A stretch of DNA of 64,000 bases from Streptomyces sp. CA-210063 (GCF_024612015.1 NZ_CP102512.1:6014001-6078000), one strand, 5' to 3'. Shown: positions 35,065 through 43,725, counted from the stretch's first letter. Numbers and translations are program-made. The notes: generated by a model not told the origin, from the letters alone.

Positions 35065-36276
35065 TCAGCGCTCGACGCGGATCCGTACGGTGAGCGCGTC
35101 GCGCGTGGCGACGCCGCCCGTCCGGGCGATCGTCTTGGCGATCTTCTCGGCGTCGAGGGCGAGTTCGCGGAACATGCCGCTGATGGGGTTGGTGAAGCCG
35201 GTGAAGTACAGGCCGGGGGCGTTCTCGGGGGAGCGCGGTCCGTGCACGACCGGCTTCCCGCGTCCGTCCAGGACGTCGAGATGTCCGACGAGACCTTCCA
35301 GGGCACGTCGGTAGCCGGTGGCGGCGATCACGGCGTCGGTCTCGACCCGGCTGCCGTCGGCGAGGACGACCTTGCCGTCCTCGAACCCCTCGACCGCGCC
35401 GACGACCTCGACCTTCCCCTTCCGTACGGCGTCGATGAGCCCGACGTCCTGCACGGGGACGGACCCCTCGTTCACGCGGGAGTAGAGGCCGGTGTCGGGC
35501 CGGGGCAGGCCGTGCGCCGACAGGTCCGGCACGCTCAGCTTCGCCACCGGCTTGGCGAGCCGGTCCACGAGGGCGACCGGCAGTCGCCGTACGAGGACGG
35601 CCGTGTACTGGGCCGCCCACCCGGCGGTCGACCGGCGCACGATGTGCGGGGCCGTCCGCACCGCGAGCCGCACGCGCCCCGCCCCGCCCTCGACGAGGTC
35701 GACGGCGATCTCCGCGCCGGTGTTGCCGATGCCGACGACCAGGACGTCCCGGCCGGCGTAGGGCTTCGGGTTGCGGTACTCGCGGGCGTGCACCAGCTCG
35801 CCCTCGTACGAGTCCCGGCCCGGCCAGTCGGGGATGTGGGGTGTGTGGTTGTAGCCGGTGGCGACGACGACCGCGCTGCCGGTCAGCTCGCGGCCGCCGG
35901 TGGCGTGCAGCAGCCAGCCGCCGCCGTCCGCGCTCCGCTCGACGCGGGACACCTCGACGCCGGTCACGATCTCCAACTGGTGCACCTCGGCGTACTTCTC
36001 CAGGTACCGCACCACGTTGTCCCGCGCCACCCACCGGCCGAAGCGGCGCGGCATCGGCAGACCGGGCAGCGCCGACAGCCGCCGGGTCGTGTGCAGACGC
36101 AGCCGGTCGTAGTGCCGCCGCCAGGACGCCCCGACCCCGTCCGCCTTCTCCAGCACCACGGCCCGCACCCCCTGCGCACGCAACGCGTACGCCACGGCCA
36201 GCCCCCCGGGCCCGCCGCCGATCACATACACGGGGCGGTCGGACACTGGGGTAGCGGAATCTCTGGAGTCGGCCAT
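35065..36276 (-). CDS. Flavin-containing monooxygenase-like oxidoreductase
   Basis: A 403-residue class B flavoprotein. The N-terminal FAD motif is VYVIGGGPGGLAVAYALRA (about residues 16-34), the second nucleotide site is VLVVGIGNTGAEIAVDL (about 173-189), and VVVATGYNHTPHIPDWPG and IAATGY are the ATG motifs of the family. Similar actinobacterial proteins act as monooxygenases or NAD(P)H-dependent oxidoreductases. The full FMO fingerprint (FxGxxxHxxxY/F) appears only partly (YEGELVHAREY). It stands alone, with no operator box upstream. Confidence 0.85.
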   Translation of the reverse strand: MADSRDSATPVSDRPVYVIGGGPGGLAVAYALRAQGVRAVVLEKADGVGASWRRHYDRLRLHTTRRLSALPGLPMPRRFGRWVARDNVVRYLEKYAEVHQLEIVTGVEVSRVERSADGGGWLLHATGGRELTGSAVVVATGYNHTPHIPDWPGRDSYEGELVHAREYRNPKPYAGRDVLVVGIGNTGAEIAVDLVEGGAGRVRLAVRTAPHIVRRSTAGWAAQYTAVLVRRLPVALVDRLAKPVAKLSVPDLSAHGLPRPDTGLYSRVNEGSVPVQDVGLIDAVRKGKVEVVGAVEGFEDGKVVLADGSRVETDAVIAATGYRRALEGLVGHLDVLDGRGKPVVHGPRSPENAPGLYFTGFTNPISGMFRELALDAEKIAKTIARTGGVATRDALTVRIRVER

Positions 36277-36426
36277 GTGCCTGAGCGTATGCGCGCCCTC
36301 ACTTGATGGGTCTCGGTCAAGCCGGGAATTGATTGCGGATTGATCACGGATGTAGGAGGGGTGCGTGGGGTCTGTGACGTAGGTCGCTTGGTATGCGGGG
36401 AGGAGGTGATGTGCCGGGTGTACTTA

Positions 36427-36460
36427 TTAGGAGTACAGTCCTTAGGAGTGCACTCCTAAG
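36427..36460. promoter_or_regulatory. Overlapping palindromes over the DUF234 ATPase translation start
   Basis: CTTAGGAGTGCACTCCTAAG (36441-36460) is a perfect 20-bp palindrome. An imperfect copy, TTAGGAGTACAGTCCTTA, lies at 36427-36444 and overlaps it by four bases. The ribosome-binding site AAGGAG (36458-36463) is formed by the palindrome's right end, so a bound repressor, or an RNA hairpin, would control initiation. Confidence 0.75.
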
Positions 36461-36468
36461 GAGTCGAT

Positions 36469-38115
36469 GTGCAGCATCCAGGATTGCCGGGAAAGCCGTC
36501 GCACGTCTTCGATCGCGCCGCGGAGTGGAAGGGGCTCACCGCCTTCGCGGGGCGGCCACTGCCGCACGCCATGCTCGGGATCGTCAGCGGCAGACGGCGG
36601 ATGGGCAAGACCTATCTCCTGCGGGCGCTCGTCGAGGAGCGGGGCGGGTTCTACTTCGGGGCCACGGCCGGGACCGAGGCGGAGTCCCTCCGCCAGTTCA
36701 GTGCCGCGCTCGCCGATCATGCGCGCTCCCCCGTGCCCTTCTCCTTCGCCACCTGGAGCGACGCGGTCTCCTACCTCTTCGGGCTCGCCGCCCCCGACCG
36801 GGGAGGTGGCCTCGACCGGGGAGGCGCCCTCGACCGGGGAGGTGGCCTCGACCGGGGAGGTGCCCTCGACCGGGAAGGCGCTCCCGGCCGGGAAAGCGTC
36901 GGCTCGTCCGCGACGTCCGGCGCACCGTTTCTCGTGGTCATCGACGAGTTCCCCTACCTGGCCAAGGTCGCCCCGGAGCTTCCCTCGCTCATCCAGCGTG
37001 AGATCGACCGCTTCCAGGTCGAGCGGAGCCACATGCGGCTCCTCCTGTGCGGTTCGGCGATGTCCGTCATGGGCGGACTCCTGGCGAGCACCGCACCCCT
37101 GCGCGGCCGGGCCCAACTGGAACTCGTCGTACGCCCCTTCGGATACCGGGCGGCCGCCGACTTCTGGGGTGTCACGGCCGAACCCGCGCTCGCCGCCCGG
37201 CTGCATGCCGTTCTCGGGGGCACGCCCGCCTACCGCCGCCAGTTCCTGGCGGACGACGTTCCCGCGAGCCTGGGGGACTTCGACGACTGGATCTGCCGTA
37301 CGGTCCTCTCGCCGTTCAGTCCCCTCTTCCGGGAGGCGCGCTATCTGCTCGCCGAGGAGGCGGACATCCGCGACACCGCGCTCTACCACTCGGTGCTGGC
37401 CGCGGTCGCCCAGGGCAACACGACGCGCGGCGGCATCGCGGGATACATCGGCCGCAAGTCCGTCGACATCTCGCACCCGCTCAACGTCCTGGAAGACAGC
37501 CACCTGTTGGCACGTGAGGCGGACATCTTCCGGGCCGGGAAGTCGCAGTACCGGATCACCGAACCGCTGATCACCTTCTACGAGGCTGTCATGCGCCCCT
37601 CCTGGGCGCGGCTGGAGAGCGGCCAGGCGGCGGAGGTGTGGGCGGGGTCGGCGGAGCGCTTCGCGGCGCAGGTGGCTGGGCCGCACTTCGAGGGCATGTG
37701 TCGGGAGTACGTCCTTGGTCCGGGCCGCTCCCTGCTCCGTACGTCCTTGGGAGAGATCGGTGGCGGCGTGGTGAGCGACCCGAAGGCACGTCGGCAGATC
37801 CAGGTCGACGTGGCCGCGGTCGAGCAGGGCTCCGGGGGAAGCCGGCCGACGGTCGCGCTGCTCGGCGAGGCGAAGTGGGGCACGGTGATGGGGCTCGGCC
37901 ATCTGGAGCGGCTGCGCCGGGCCGGGGAACTGCTCACCGCGCGGGGCATGGACACGGAGGACTGCCTGCTGGCGTGCTTCAGCGCGGCCGGGTTCAGCGA
38001 CGCGCTGAGGGCCGAGGCGAAGCAGGGGGGAGTGGCGCTCGTCGGGCTGGAGGAGTTGTACGGGGCCGGAGGAGACCGGTACGAGGTGGGAACGGACGCC
38101 GCGGCCGGGCGCTGA
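36469..38115 (+). CDS. DUF234-type (archaeal ATPase-like) STAND NTPase
   Basis: A 548-residue ATPase_2/DUF234 protein. Walker A is GRRRMGKTY (41-49), Walker B LVVIDEFPYL (about 156-165) and the sensor region LLLCGSAMSVMG. A winged helix follows (GGIAGYIGRKSVDISHPLNV, YRITEPLITFYE), and a C-terminal DUF234 nuclease-like part contains VALLGEAKWG with an E-x-K. Between Walker A and B is an insertion of five LDRGG(G/A) hexapeptides from an 18-bp DNA repeat (36796-36885). GTG start with AAGGAG five bases upstream. The winged helix could bind its own palindromic promoter. The family is linked to mobile or conflict loci; precise function unknown. Confidence 0.82.
   Translation: MQHPGLPGKPSHVFDRAAEWKGLTAFAGRPLPHAMLGIVSGRRRMGKTYLLRALVEERGGFYFGATAGTEAESLRQFSAALADHARSPVPFSFATWSDAVSYLFGLAAPDRGGGLDRGGALDRGGGLDRGGALDREGAPGRESVGSSATSGAPFLVVIDEFPYLAKVAPELPSLIQREIDRFQVERSHMRLLLCGSAMSVMGGLLASTAPLRGRAQLELVVRPFGYRAAADFWGVTAEPALAARLHAVLGGTPAYRRQFLADDVPASLGDFDDWICRTVLSPFSPLFREARYLLAEEADIRDTALYHSVLAAVAQGNTTRGGIAGYIGRKSVDISHPLNVLEDSHLLAREADIFRAGKSQYRITEPLITFYEAVMRPSWARLESGQAAEVWAGSAERFAAQVAGPHFEGMCREYVLGPGRSLLRTSLGEIGGGVVSDPKARRQIQVDVAAVEQGSGGSRPTVALLGEAKWGTVMGLGHLERLRRAGELLTARGMDTEDCLLACFSAAGFSDALRAEAKQGGVALVGLEELYGAGGDRYEVGTDAAAGR
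36796..36885. repeat. In-frame 18-bp tandem repeat inside the DUF234 ATPase gene
   Basis: Five units of the form GACCGGGGAGGTGGCCTC, the fifth diverged, encode the hexapeptide repeats between Walker A and Walker B. Confidence 0.85.
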
Positions 38116-38223
38116 CCTGGGACGGCCCTTCGCCGAATGCCTGGATCTTCCGGGTGTGGTGCCGTTGGCTGCATCATCATGGGCGGTGGGCAACTTCCCC
38201 TGTGGAAAGGTCGGTTCACGTAC

Positions 38224-38568
38224 ATGACGCACTCTCCCGACGACGTCGGCCTCGGCGTCGCGCCGATCGATCTGGTCTCGGCCGTCAAGGCCCTTCGTAC
38301 GCAGATCACCGAGGCGGCCGCCTCGGACCCCGAGTCGGACATCCGATTCCAGGTGGGGCCGATCGAACTCGAATTCACGGTGGCGCTGACGCGGGACCGG
38401 AGCGTCAAGGGCGGGGTCAAGGCGTGGGTGGTCACTGCCGATGCCGAGGGCAAGCGGTCGACGGCGCACACGCACCGGGTGACGCTCAGCCTCACACCGA
38501 TATCGGCGGCCACCGGGGAGAGTCCCGAGATCAACAACTCCGACTCCGGTCATCGCATCGTCCGGTGA
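38224..38568 (+). CDS. Trypsin-co-occurring domain 2 (trypco2)-like protein
   Basis: A 114-residue protein with the pattern of the trypco2 family: GVAPIDLVSAVKALRTQITEA near residues 11-31, then DIRFQVGPIELEF and a C-terminal VTLSLTP. Such proteins are encoded beside trypsin-like proteases or NACHT proteins in predicted conflict systems and are thought to be cleavage-controlled partners. Here the trypsin-NACHT gene starts 34 bp downstream. ATG at 38224 is chosen from the domain boundary; the purine-rich GGAAAGG upstream is unusually far, and an in-frame ATG at 38179 is an alternative. Confidence 0.72.
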   Translation: MTHSPDDVGLGVAPIDLVSAVKALRTQITEAAASDPESDIRFQVGPIELEFTVALTRDRSVKGGVKAWVVTADAEGKRSTAHTHRVTLSLTPISAATGESPEINNSDSGHRIVR

Positions 38569-38602
38569 GGGCGAGTGCCGTCCGACGAGAGCCGGGGGTT
38601 CG

Positions 38603-41600
38603 ATGAAGACCGTCCGCCATCCCAGCCGTGCGCATCTGGTCGCCGTCACGACGGCGGGGGACGAGGTGCGGGGCAGTGGCTATCTGCTCGGCGGCCGTCT
38701 CGTCCTGACGGCCGGGCATGTCGTGAAAGCCGTCGGGGCCGGGGAGGTGCGGGTCTGCCGGATGCAGACGCTGCGCAGTGTGGCGGCGGAGGGGTGGCGG
38801 ATCGAGGGCGACGTCGCCCTCATCCGGCTGGCCGAGGACCTGGCCGATCCGGGTGAGCTGGGTGACGTGGAGATCAGCGCGCTGGCGGCCGACGCCCGGT
38901 TCGAGGACTGTGCCGCGCTCGGCCTGCCGGCCGTCACGACCAGGGCCGCGGCGGGTGTGACACCGCTGGAGCCGGCGTTCCGTGTGGCCTCCAACAGTGC
39001 CGAGAGCCACGACTATCTGTCGCTCGAACTCGTCGGTCATCCGCCAGAGGGGGCGGCGCCCTGGAGCGGGATGTCGGGAGCGCCGGTGTTCCATGCCGGG
39101 CGGTGGCTGGTGGGGGTGGTGCTGCGGGACTCCGCGGGGTGGGAGCACTCGCGGTTGGAAGCGGCGCGGATCGCGCCCTTCTTCGAAGCAGTGCCCGAGC
39201 TCGACATGCTGTTCGGGGTGTCCCGGCCGATCACGGAGTCGGACGCCCGTGATGCCGGGTTCCTGGACTCGTACCGCAGAGAGGTCGTCCGGCGGTACGG
39301 GCACATCGAATTGTTCGGGCTCGGACTGCGGGGGCTCGAGGACGAGATCGGGATCGAGCACGCCTACGTCAGCCTGCGGGCGGGGCTGCCCGCCCCCGGC
39401 TGGCTCGCCTCGGGAAGCACGGCGCCCGACCAAGCGCGGCCCATCGAGCAGTTGATACCGAAGAACACCCGGCTGTTGCTCAGGGGCGATCCCGGAGCCG
39501 GGAAGTCCACGCTGCTCGAATGGCTGGCCGTCTCCATGGCGCGCCGCTCCTGCCAGGGCCCACTGGAACCGTTCAACCGGTGCGTGCCCTTTCTGCTGAG
39601 GCTGCGCGACATGTACGCGCCGCACTGGAAGAAGATCGAGGGGCTGGACGGGATTCCGCCGGAGCCCGAGCGGTTCCTCGACTTCAACCGGATGGCGGTG
39701 GGTTCCGCGCCGCCCGACGGCTGGGCCCGTCGCATGCTCTACCAGGAGCGGGCACTGCTCCTGGTAGACGGCCTCGACGAGGTGCTGGAGGCCCACCGGG
39801 ACGGCGTGATCGGCTGGATCAGTCGTCTGCTCCGTGACCACCCTCAGCTGCACATCATCGTCACCGGGCGCCCCGAGGCCCTGCGCGACTGGCCTCCGCC
39901 GCAGCGGCTCGGATTCGCCGAGCTCAAGCTTCTCGAACTGAACGGCGGACAACGGGCCGAGCTGATCCACAAGTGGCACGAGGCGGCCGCCGTCGGCGTG
40001 CGCTCTGCCCGTTTCGGCGCGGAGGAGAGCGAGCGCCGGATCAGCCGACTGACCGATCTGGAAGCCGCCCTCACCAGGCACATCGAGGATTCCGAGGACC
40101 TCTCGGCACTCGCCGCGACGCCGCTGCTGTGCGCGGTGCTGTGCAAGCTCCACGAGGTGCACGGCGCCCGGCTCCCGCGTTTCCGCCAGGAGCTGTACGC
40201 GCGCACCATCAACATGATGCTCGGCCTGCGTGACGAGGAACGGGATGTCCCGGACCCGCTGCCCCACCTGGACGTCGACCAGCGGCGCGCGATCCTGTCC
40301 TGGATCGCCGGGTATCTCACGACCGAGGGCGAACGGGAGATCACCCTCCAGCGCTTCGACGAGAAGGTGGAGGAACGGCTGCGGAGCCTCGGCCGCGACG
40401 CCGACACCTACACCGCCGAGGAGATACGCGAGGCCCTGCGCAAGCGGAGCGGCCTGCTCGTCGCGCCGAGCGAGGACAGCCTCCGCTTCAGCCACCGGAC
40501 CTTCCAGGACTATCTCGCCGCCACGGACATGGTGGCCCGGCGGGCCTTCGGGCAGTTGGCCGGGCATTCCGGGGACGAGACCTGGGGCGATGTTCTTCGC
40601 TTCGCCATGAGCCAGTGCAATCTCGCGGACACGGGGGAGTTCGTCGCGCAGTTCCGGCGCAAGTTGCGACTGGTGACCGATCGCACGCTACGGGCGCGGA
40701 TGCGGTTGGCGGCGGGGTCGTGCATTCCGTATGCGGTGCAGATGGTCGAGGCGGACCGGCGGGCGCTGGCTTCCGGGGTCGCGAAGACCTTTTTCTCGGC
40801 CGTGAAGAAGAGACGCCTCGGGACTTCCGACTTGAACCAGTACGCGGCCGCGGGACCCGACCTGCTGTCGGCGCTCGAGACGGGCTTCGAGTGGGAGGAT
40901 TCCACGCTCTGCGTATACGTGGTCCTCCTGGCCGGCGAGGTCGGCGGTCCTGAGGCGGTCCGCTTCCTGGCGCGGATACCACGCGAACTACGGCCGCAGC
41001 TGGCGATGTACCTCGTCCAGGTCTGGAAGGGCTTCCCGGGCACCGAGTACCCCAGCGAGGTCCTCGTCGACCTGGACGTGGGTCTGCTGAGGATCACTTC
41101 CGCCGAACAGCTCGACCATGGGCAGGCCATCGGCCAGGTGAGCTCCCTCGTGTTGGCCACAGCGGTTTCCGCCGAAGCGGCAGCCGCTTTTGCCAATGAT
41201 CACTCCGTCCACACTCTCTACCTGGGTGAGGAGGCTCTGCGGAACCGCCCTTCATTCGCCGGTCTTTCCGCCGTACACACGGTGTCCGAACTCTTCTTCG
41301 GGGGCCCTGGCCTTGCGCTGGGCAATATGACCAGAGATCCTGCCCTGGCGAGCCTCTGGACGGCGCATTCCCGTGAACTCCCGTTCACCACACCAGCACT
41401 GCCCAGTGTCACCGACCTGAGTCTCATCGCCATGCCTGACGACTGGGCGGAACAGGCCGCGGGTTGGACGGGGCTCACCCACCTGGGACTCTTCGGCTGG
41501 GCGGCGCAGGGGATGGATCGACTCCGGGACCTTCCCGCCCTCACTTCCGTGCTCGTCGCGTCGGAGTCCGAGTACTCCATACCCCGGAATCTCGCTCACC

Positions 41601-41851
41601 CCGGTGTGACGCATGTGAGTGTCATTTGTTGCGATGCGTCCTGGGAGTTGGATCTGACGCATCTGACGACGGCCTTTCCCGCCCTGACCGAACTTGTGGT
41701 CATCACGCGCTTCGACAGCCGCCAGATCGTCGATGTGACAAGCCTCGGCTCCGTGACGCGACTCCAACTCCGTCTCGTCGGCTTCGCCCCCGACGACGAC
41801 CGCATCCGCGGTGCCGACGCCTTCCCGAAGTACCGACTGACCCGGCGCTGA
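38603..41851 (+). CDS. Trypsin-like protease fused to a NACHT NTPase
   Basis: A 1082-residue protein. Residues 1-215 are a chymotrypsin-fold protease: His in LTAGHVV (about 39), Asp in GDVALIRL (about 70) and Ser in GMSGAPVF (about 158). Residues about 290-480 are a NACHT ATPase: Walker A GDPGAGKST, Walker B LLLVDGLDEV with the extra acidic residues of NACHT, and TGRPEALRDW. FSHRTFQDYLAA (about 628-640) is the post-ATPase helical motif of the clade. The last 350 residues contain weak leucine-rich-like repeats (LPALTSVLVA, LTTAFPALTELVV) that may be the sensor. With trypco2 it forms a two-gene protease-NLR system, by analogy an immune or cell-death module. Confidence 0.88.
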   Translation: MKTVRHPSRAHLVAVTTAGDEVRGSGYLLGGRLVLTAGHVVKAVGAGEVRVCRMQTLRSVAAEGWRIEGDVALIRLAEDLADPGELGDVEISALAADARFEDCAALGLPAVTTRAAAGVTPLEPAFRVASNSAESHDYLSLELVGHPPEGAAPWSGMSGAPVFHAGRWLVGVVLRDSAGWEHSRLEAARIAPFFEAVPELDMLFGVSRPITESDARDAGFLDSYRREVVRRYGHIELFGLGLRGLEDEIGIEHAYVSLRAGLPAPGWLASGSTAPDQARPIEQLIPKNTRLLLRGDPGAGKSTLLEWLAVSMARRSCQGPLEPFNRCVPFLLRLRDMYAPHWKKIEGLDGIPPEPERFLDFNRMAVGSAPPDGWARRMLYQERALLLVDGLDEVLEAHRDGVIGWISRLLRDHPQLHIIVTGRPEALRDWPPPQRLGFAELKLLELNGGQRAELIHKWHEAAAVGVRSARFGAEESERRISRLTDLEAALTRHIEDSEDLSALAATPLLCAVLCKLHEVHGARLPRFRQELYARTINMMLGLRDEERDVPDPLPHLDVDQRRAILSWIAGYLTTEGEREITLQRFDEKVEERLRSLGRDADTYTAEEIREALRKRSGLLVAPSEDSLRFSHRTFQDYLAATDMVARRAFGQLAGHSGDETWGDVLRFAMSQCNLADTGEFVAQFRRKLRLVTDRTLRARMRLAAGSCIPYAVQMVEADRRALASGVAKTFFSAVKKRRLGTSDLNQYAAAGPDLLSALETGFEWEDSTLCVYVVLLAGEVGGPEAVRFLARIPRELRPQLAMYLVQVWKGFPGTEYPSEVLVDLDVGLLRITSAEQLDHGQAIGQVSSLVLATAVSAEAAAAFANDHSVHTLYLGEEALRNRPSFAGLSAVHTVSELFFGGPGLALGNMTRDPALASLWTAHSRELPFTTPALPSVTDLSLIAMPDDWAEQAAGWTGLTHLGLFGWAAQGMDRLRDLPALTSVLVASESEYSIPRNLAHPGVTHVSVICCDASWELDLTHLTTAFPALTELVVITRFDSRQIVDVTSLGSVTRLQLRLVGFAPDDDRIRGADAFPKYRLTRR

Positions 41852-41886
41852 CGTCCCTCTTGCACATCCACCCCCCATCCGCTGAA

Positions 41887-41901
41887 CTGACGTACCGTCA
41901 G
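41887..41901. promoter_or_regulatory. Operator palindrome upstream of doxX/DUF35
   Basis: CTGACGTACCGTCAG, a perfect-arm copy of the box (TGACG-TAC-CGTCA), 32 bp before the DoxX ATG and 35 bp after the trypsin-NACHT stop. It separates the catabolic regulon from the defence-like gene upstream. Confidence 0.8.
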
Positions 41902-41933
41902 AAACTCCACCCGGATGCGGAAGGGCGGCGTCG

Positions 41934-42380
41934 ATGGACTCGGTCTGGCTCTCTGGTGCCGAATGGTTGGCGGTCCTTCGTATCGGGCTCGGCCTGTGGT
42001 GGCTGGAGAGTTGGCGGCACAAGGACAAGAAGACCTGGTTCGAGGGGGCCGGGATCGCGTGGGCGGCCGGGGTGGCGGGGAAGCATCGCTGGGAGGCGGT
42101 GCGGAGTGGGTTCGATGTCGTGGTCAAGCCTCGGCCCAAGGCCATGGCGTATGTCGTCGCCTACGCCGAACTCGCCCTCGGGCTCGGGCTGATCCTCGGC
42201 GTTCTGACGCCGGTCGCGCTGGTCGGCGGGCTGTTGCTGAACCTCCTCTACCTCGTGCTGATGATTCACGACTGGGCCGAGCAGGGGCAGAACTCGATGA
42301 TGGCGCTGATCTCGGTGGTGGGGCTGTTCGGGATGTCCTGGCAGACGTGGTCGGTCGACAGTGCGCTGGGGTTGTTCTGA
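41934..42380 (+). CDS. DoxX-family membrane protein
   Basis: A 148-residue membrane protein with about four hydrophobic segments (AVLRIGLGLWWLESW, AYVVAYAELALGLGLILGVL, VALVGGLLLNLLYLVLMI, MALISVVGLFGMSW). DoxX/TQO-small-subunit-like proteins associate with membrane redox enzymes. It is preceded by an operator box and followed by the DUF35 gene through a chain of TGATG overlaps, so it belongs to the catabolic regulon. Its role there may be electron transfer or membrane anchoring (inference). Confidence 0.85.
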   Translation: MDSVWLSGAEWLAVLRIGLGLWWLESWRHKDKKTWFEGAGIAWAAGVAGKHRWEAVRSGFDVVVKPRPKAMAYVVAYAELALGLGLILGVLTPVALVGGLLLNLLYLVLMIHDWAEQGQNSMMALISVVGLFGMSWQTWSVDSALGLF

Positions 42381-42418
42381 TGGGGCGGCTGTTCTGATGG
42401 GGCGGCTGTTCTGATGGG
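42376..42418 (+). repeat. 17-bp tandem repeat creating two five-codon mini-cistrons
   Basis: The DoxX stop overlaps an ATG (TGATG at 42378-42382). That ATG starts a five-codon frame, Met-Gly-Arg-Leu-Phe, whose TGA again overlaps an ATG at 42397. The same five codons follow, and the TGA at 42412-42414 overlaps the DUF35 ATG at 42414. The period is 17 bp (ATGGGGCGGCTGTTCTG), so each duplication shifts the frame but rebuilds the stop-start overlap. Confidence 0.85.
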
Positions 42419-42854
42419 GGTGGGTCCAGTGGGCGGTGGCGCCGCGCGGTTCGATCTGCCGGAGGTCGACGGCTTCAGTCGTACGTACTGGGACGCGGCC
42501 GCCGAGGGGCGGCTGCTCCTGCGGCGCTGCGGGGCGGTGGGCTGCGGGCGCGTGCATCACCCTCCGCGCGAGTTCTGCCCGTACTGCTGGAGCGAGGACG
42601 TGCGGTGGGAGGAGGCGTCCGGGCGCGCCACGCTCTACACCTGGTCCGTCGTCCACCGGAACGATCTGCCGCCCTTCGGGGAGCGCACACCGTACGTCGC
42701 CGCGGTCGTCGATCTCGTCGAGGGGCCGCGGATGATGAGCGAGGTCGTGGAATGGGGGGAGCGGGACGGGGGGTTGTCGGCGGGAATGGCGCTGGAGGTC
42801 GTGTTCCGGGAGGCCGGTGGCTTCGCGGTGCCCGTATTCCGCGCGCGGGCATGA
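42414..42854 (+). CDS. DUF35 OB-fold, zinc-ribbon acyl-CoA-associated protein
   Basis: A 146-residue protein with a rubredoxin-like zinc ribbon (RRCGAVGCGRVHHPP, then CPYCWSED) in the first 60 residues and an OB fold after it (RATLYTWSVVHRN, VAAVVDLVEG). DUF35 proteins such as ChsH2's domain pair with thiolase-fold Ltp proteins and channel or stabilise acyl-CoA. The likely partner is the Ltp-type gene at 47686, which shares the operator box. Translation is coupled to doxX through two repeat-made mini-cistrons. Confidence 0.88.
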   Translation: MGVGPVGGGAARFDLPEVDGFSRTYWDAAAEGRLLLRRCGAVGCGRVHHPPREFCPYCWSEDVRWEEASGRATLYTWSVVHRNDLPPFGERTPYVAAVVDLVEGPRMMSEVVEWGERDGGLSAGMALEVVFREAGGFAVPVFRARA

Positions 42855-42878
42855 GGTGCCGCGCGTTTCAATGGGGGT

Positions 42879-43490
42879 GTGAGCCGTACTGATGAGCGAT
42901 TCCCTGATCCTGCCCGTCGAGCGTCCGCCGAGCCGCACGGTCACGGCCTGCGGCTGTGTGCCTGGGACGCCGAGTCCGACGCGGATGTCGAGGCGTGGTT
43001 CCGGGGGCGTACCGATCCGGAGTTCCAGCGGTGGAACACGCCCTTGATGCTGGACGGGAGTCCTGAAGGCGCCCGGGAGTCCTTGCGGCAGCGGGCGGAG
43101 TCCGACATGGAGGGGAAGACCGTGGCCTTCCGGGTCACGGACGCGGAGAGCGGGGTGACGCTCGGGCATGTCGGCCTGAGCGGGATCGACGGGTTCATGC
43201 GCAGGGCCGTCGTCGGCTACTGGGTGCTGCCCGAGGCCCGCGGCCGGCGCGTCGCCACCCGCGCCCTCGACCTCGCCGCCCGCTGGGCCTTCGCCGAACT
43301 CGACATCCACCGGCTCGAACTGGACCATGCCGTCGGTCATGCCGTGTCCTGCCGTATCGCCGAGCGGTGCGGGTTTCCCTACGAGGGGACCTTGCGCGGG
43401 GCCGCGTTCGAGCAGGGGCGCCACGACGCCTTCCGGGACGCACACCTGCACGCGCGGCTGGCCACGGACCCGGGACCGGCCGGGATCTAG
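42879..43490 (+). CDS. GNAT N-acetyltransferase (RimJ/RimL type)
   Basis: A 203-residue acetyltransferase. The acetyl-CoA binding segment is VGYWVLPEARGRRVATRAL (about residues 109-127, R/Q-x-x-G-x-A form), followed by LDIHRLELDHAVGHAVSCRIAE as strand 5/helix and a CGFPYEGTLRG ending typical of RimJ-like enzymes. The acceptor (ribosomal protein N-terminus or small amine) is unknown. GTG start at 42879, 24 bp after the DUF35 stop, so it may be co-transcribed by read-through. The C-terminus ends at the border of a palindromic element. Confidence 0.88.
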   Translation: MSRTDERFPDPARRASAEPHGHGLRLCAWDAESDADVEAWFRGRTDPEFQRWNTPLMLDGSPEGARESLRQRAESDMEGKTVAFRVTDAESGVTLGHVGLSGIDGFMRRAVVGYWVLPEARGRRVATRALDLAARWAFAELDIHRLELDHAVGHAVSCRIAERCGFPYEGTLRGAAFEQGRHDAFRDAHLHARLATDPGPAGI

Positions 43491-43655
43491 GGGGTGTTTT
43501 GAAAGCCCCGCACAGCACCCGCGGCGCCCGGCACGCACCCTCGCCGCACCGGCCAAAGACCCAAGTAGCTCCGCTACGAGGGCCTTCGTCCGGCACGCCG
43601 AGGGCACGCACCGAACACCGCGGGCACCGCACTGGACTTTCAAAACACCCCCTAG
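43487..43655. mobile_element. 169-bp palindromic MITE-like element
   Basis: CTAGGGGGTGTTTTGAAAG (43487-43505) is repeated exactly as its reverse complement at 43637-43655. Symmetry continues imperfectly for about 65 bp inward on both sides, and the centre holds a GTAG-CTCCG-CTAC hairpin. The left end supplies the stop codon of the GNAT gene. Ends are CTAG; no separate target duplication is evident. The form fits a non-coding miniature inverted-repeat element. Confidence 0.7.
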
Positions 43656-43725
43656 GGCCCTTCTGAGGAGAGAGAGCGGAGAAAATCGCGTGCGGCCGCT
43701 CCGTGCGCATCGGTACGGTCCCGGC

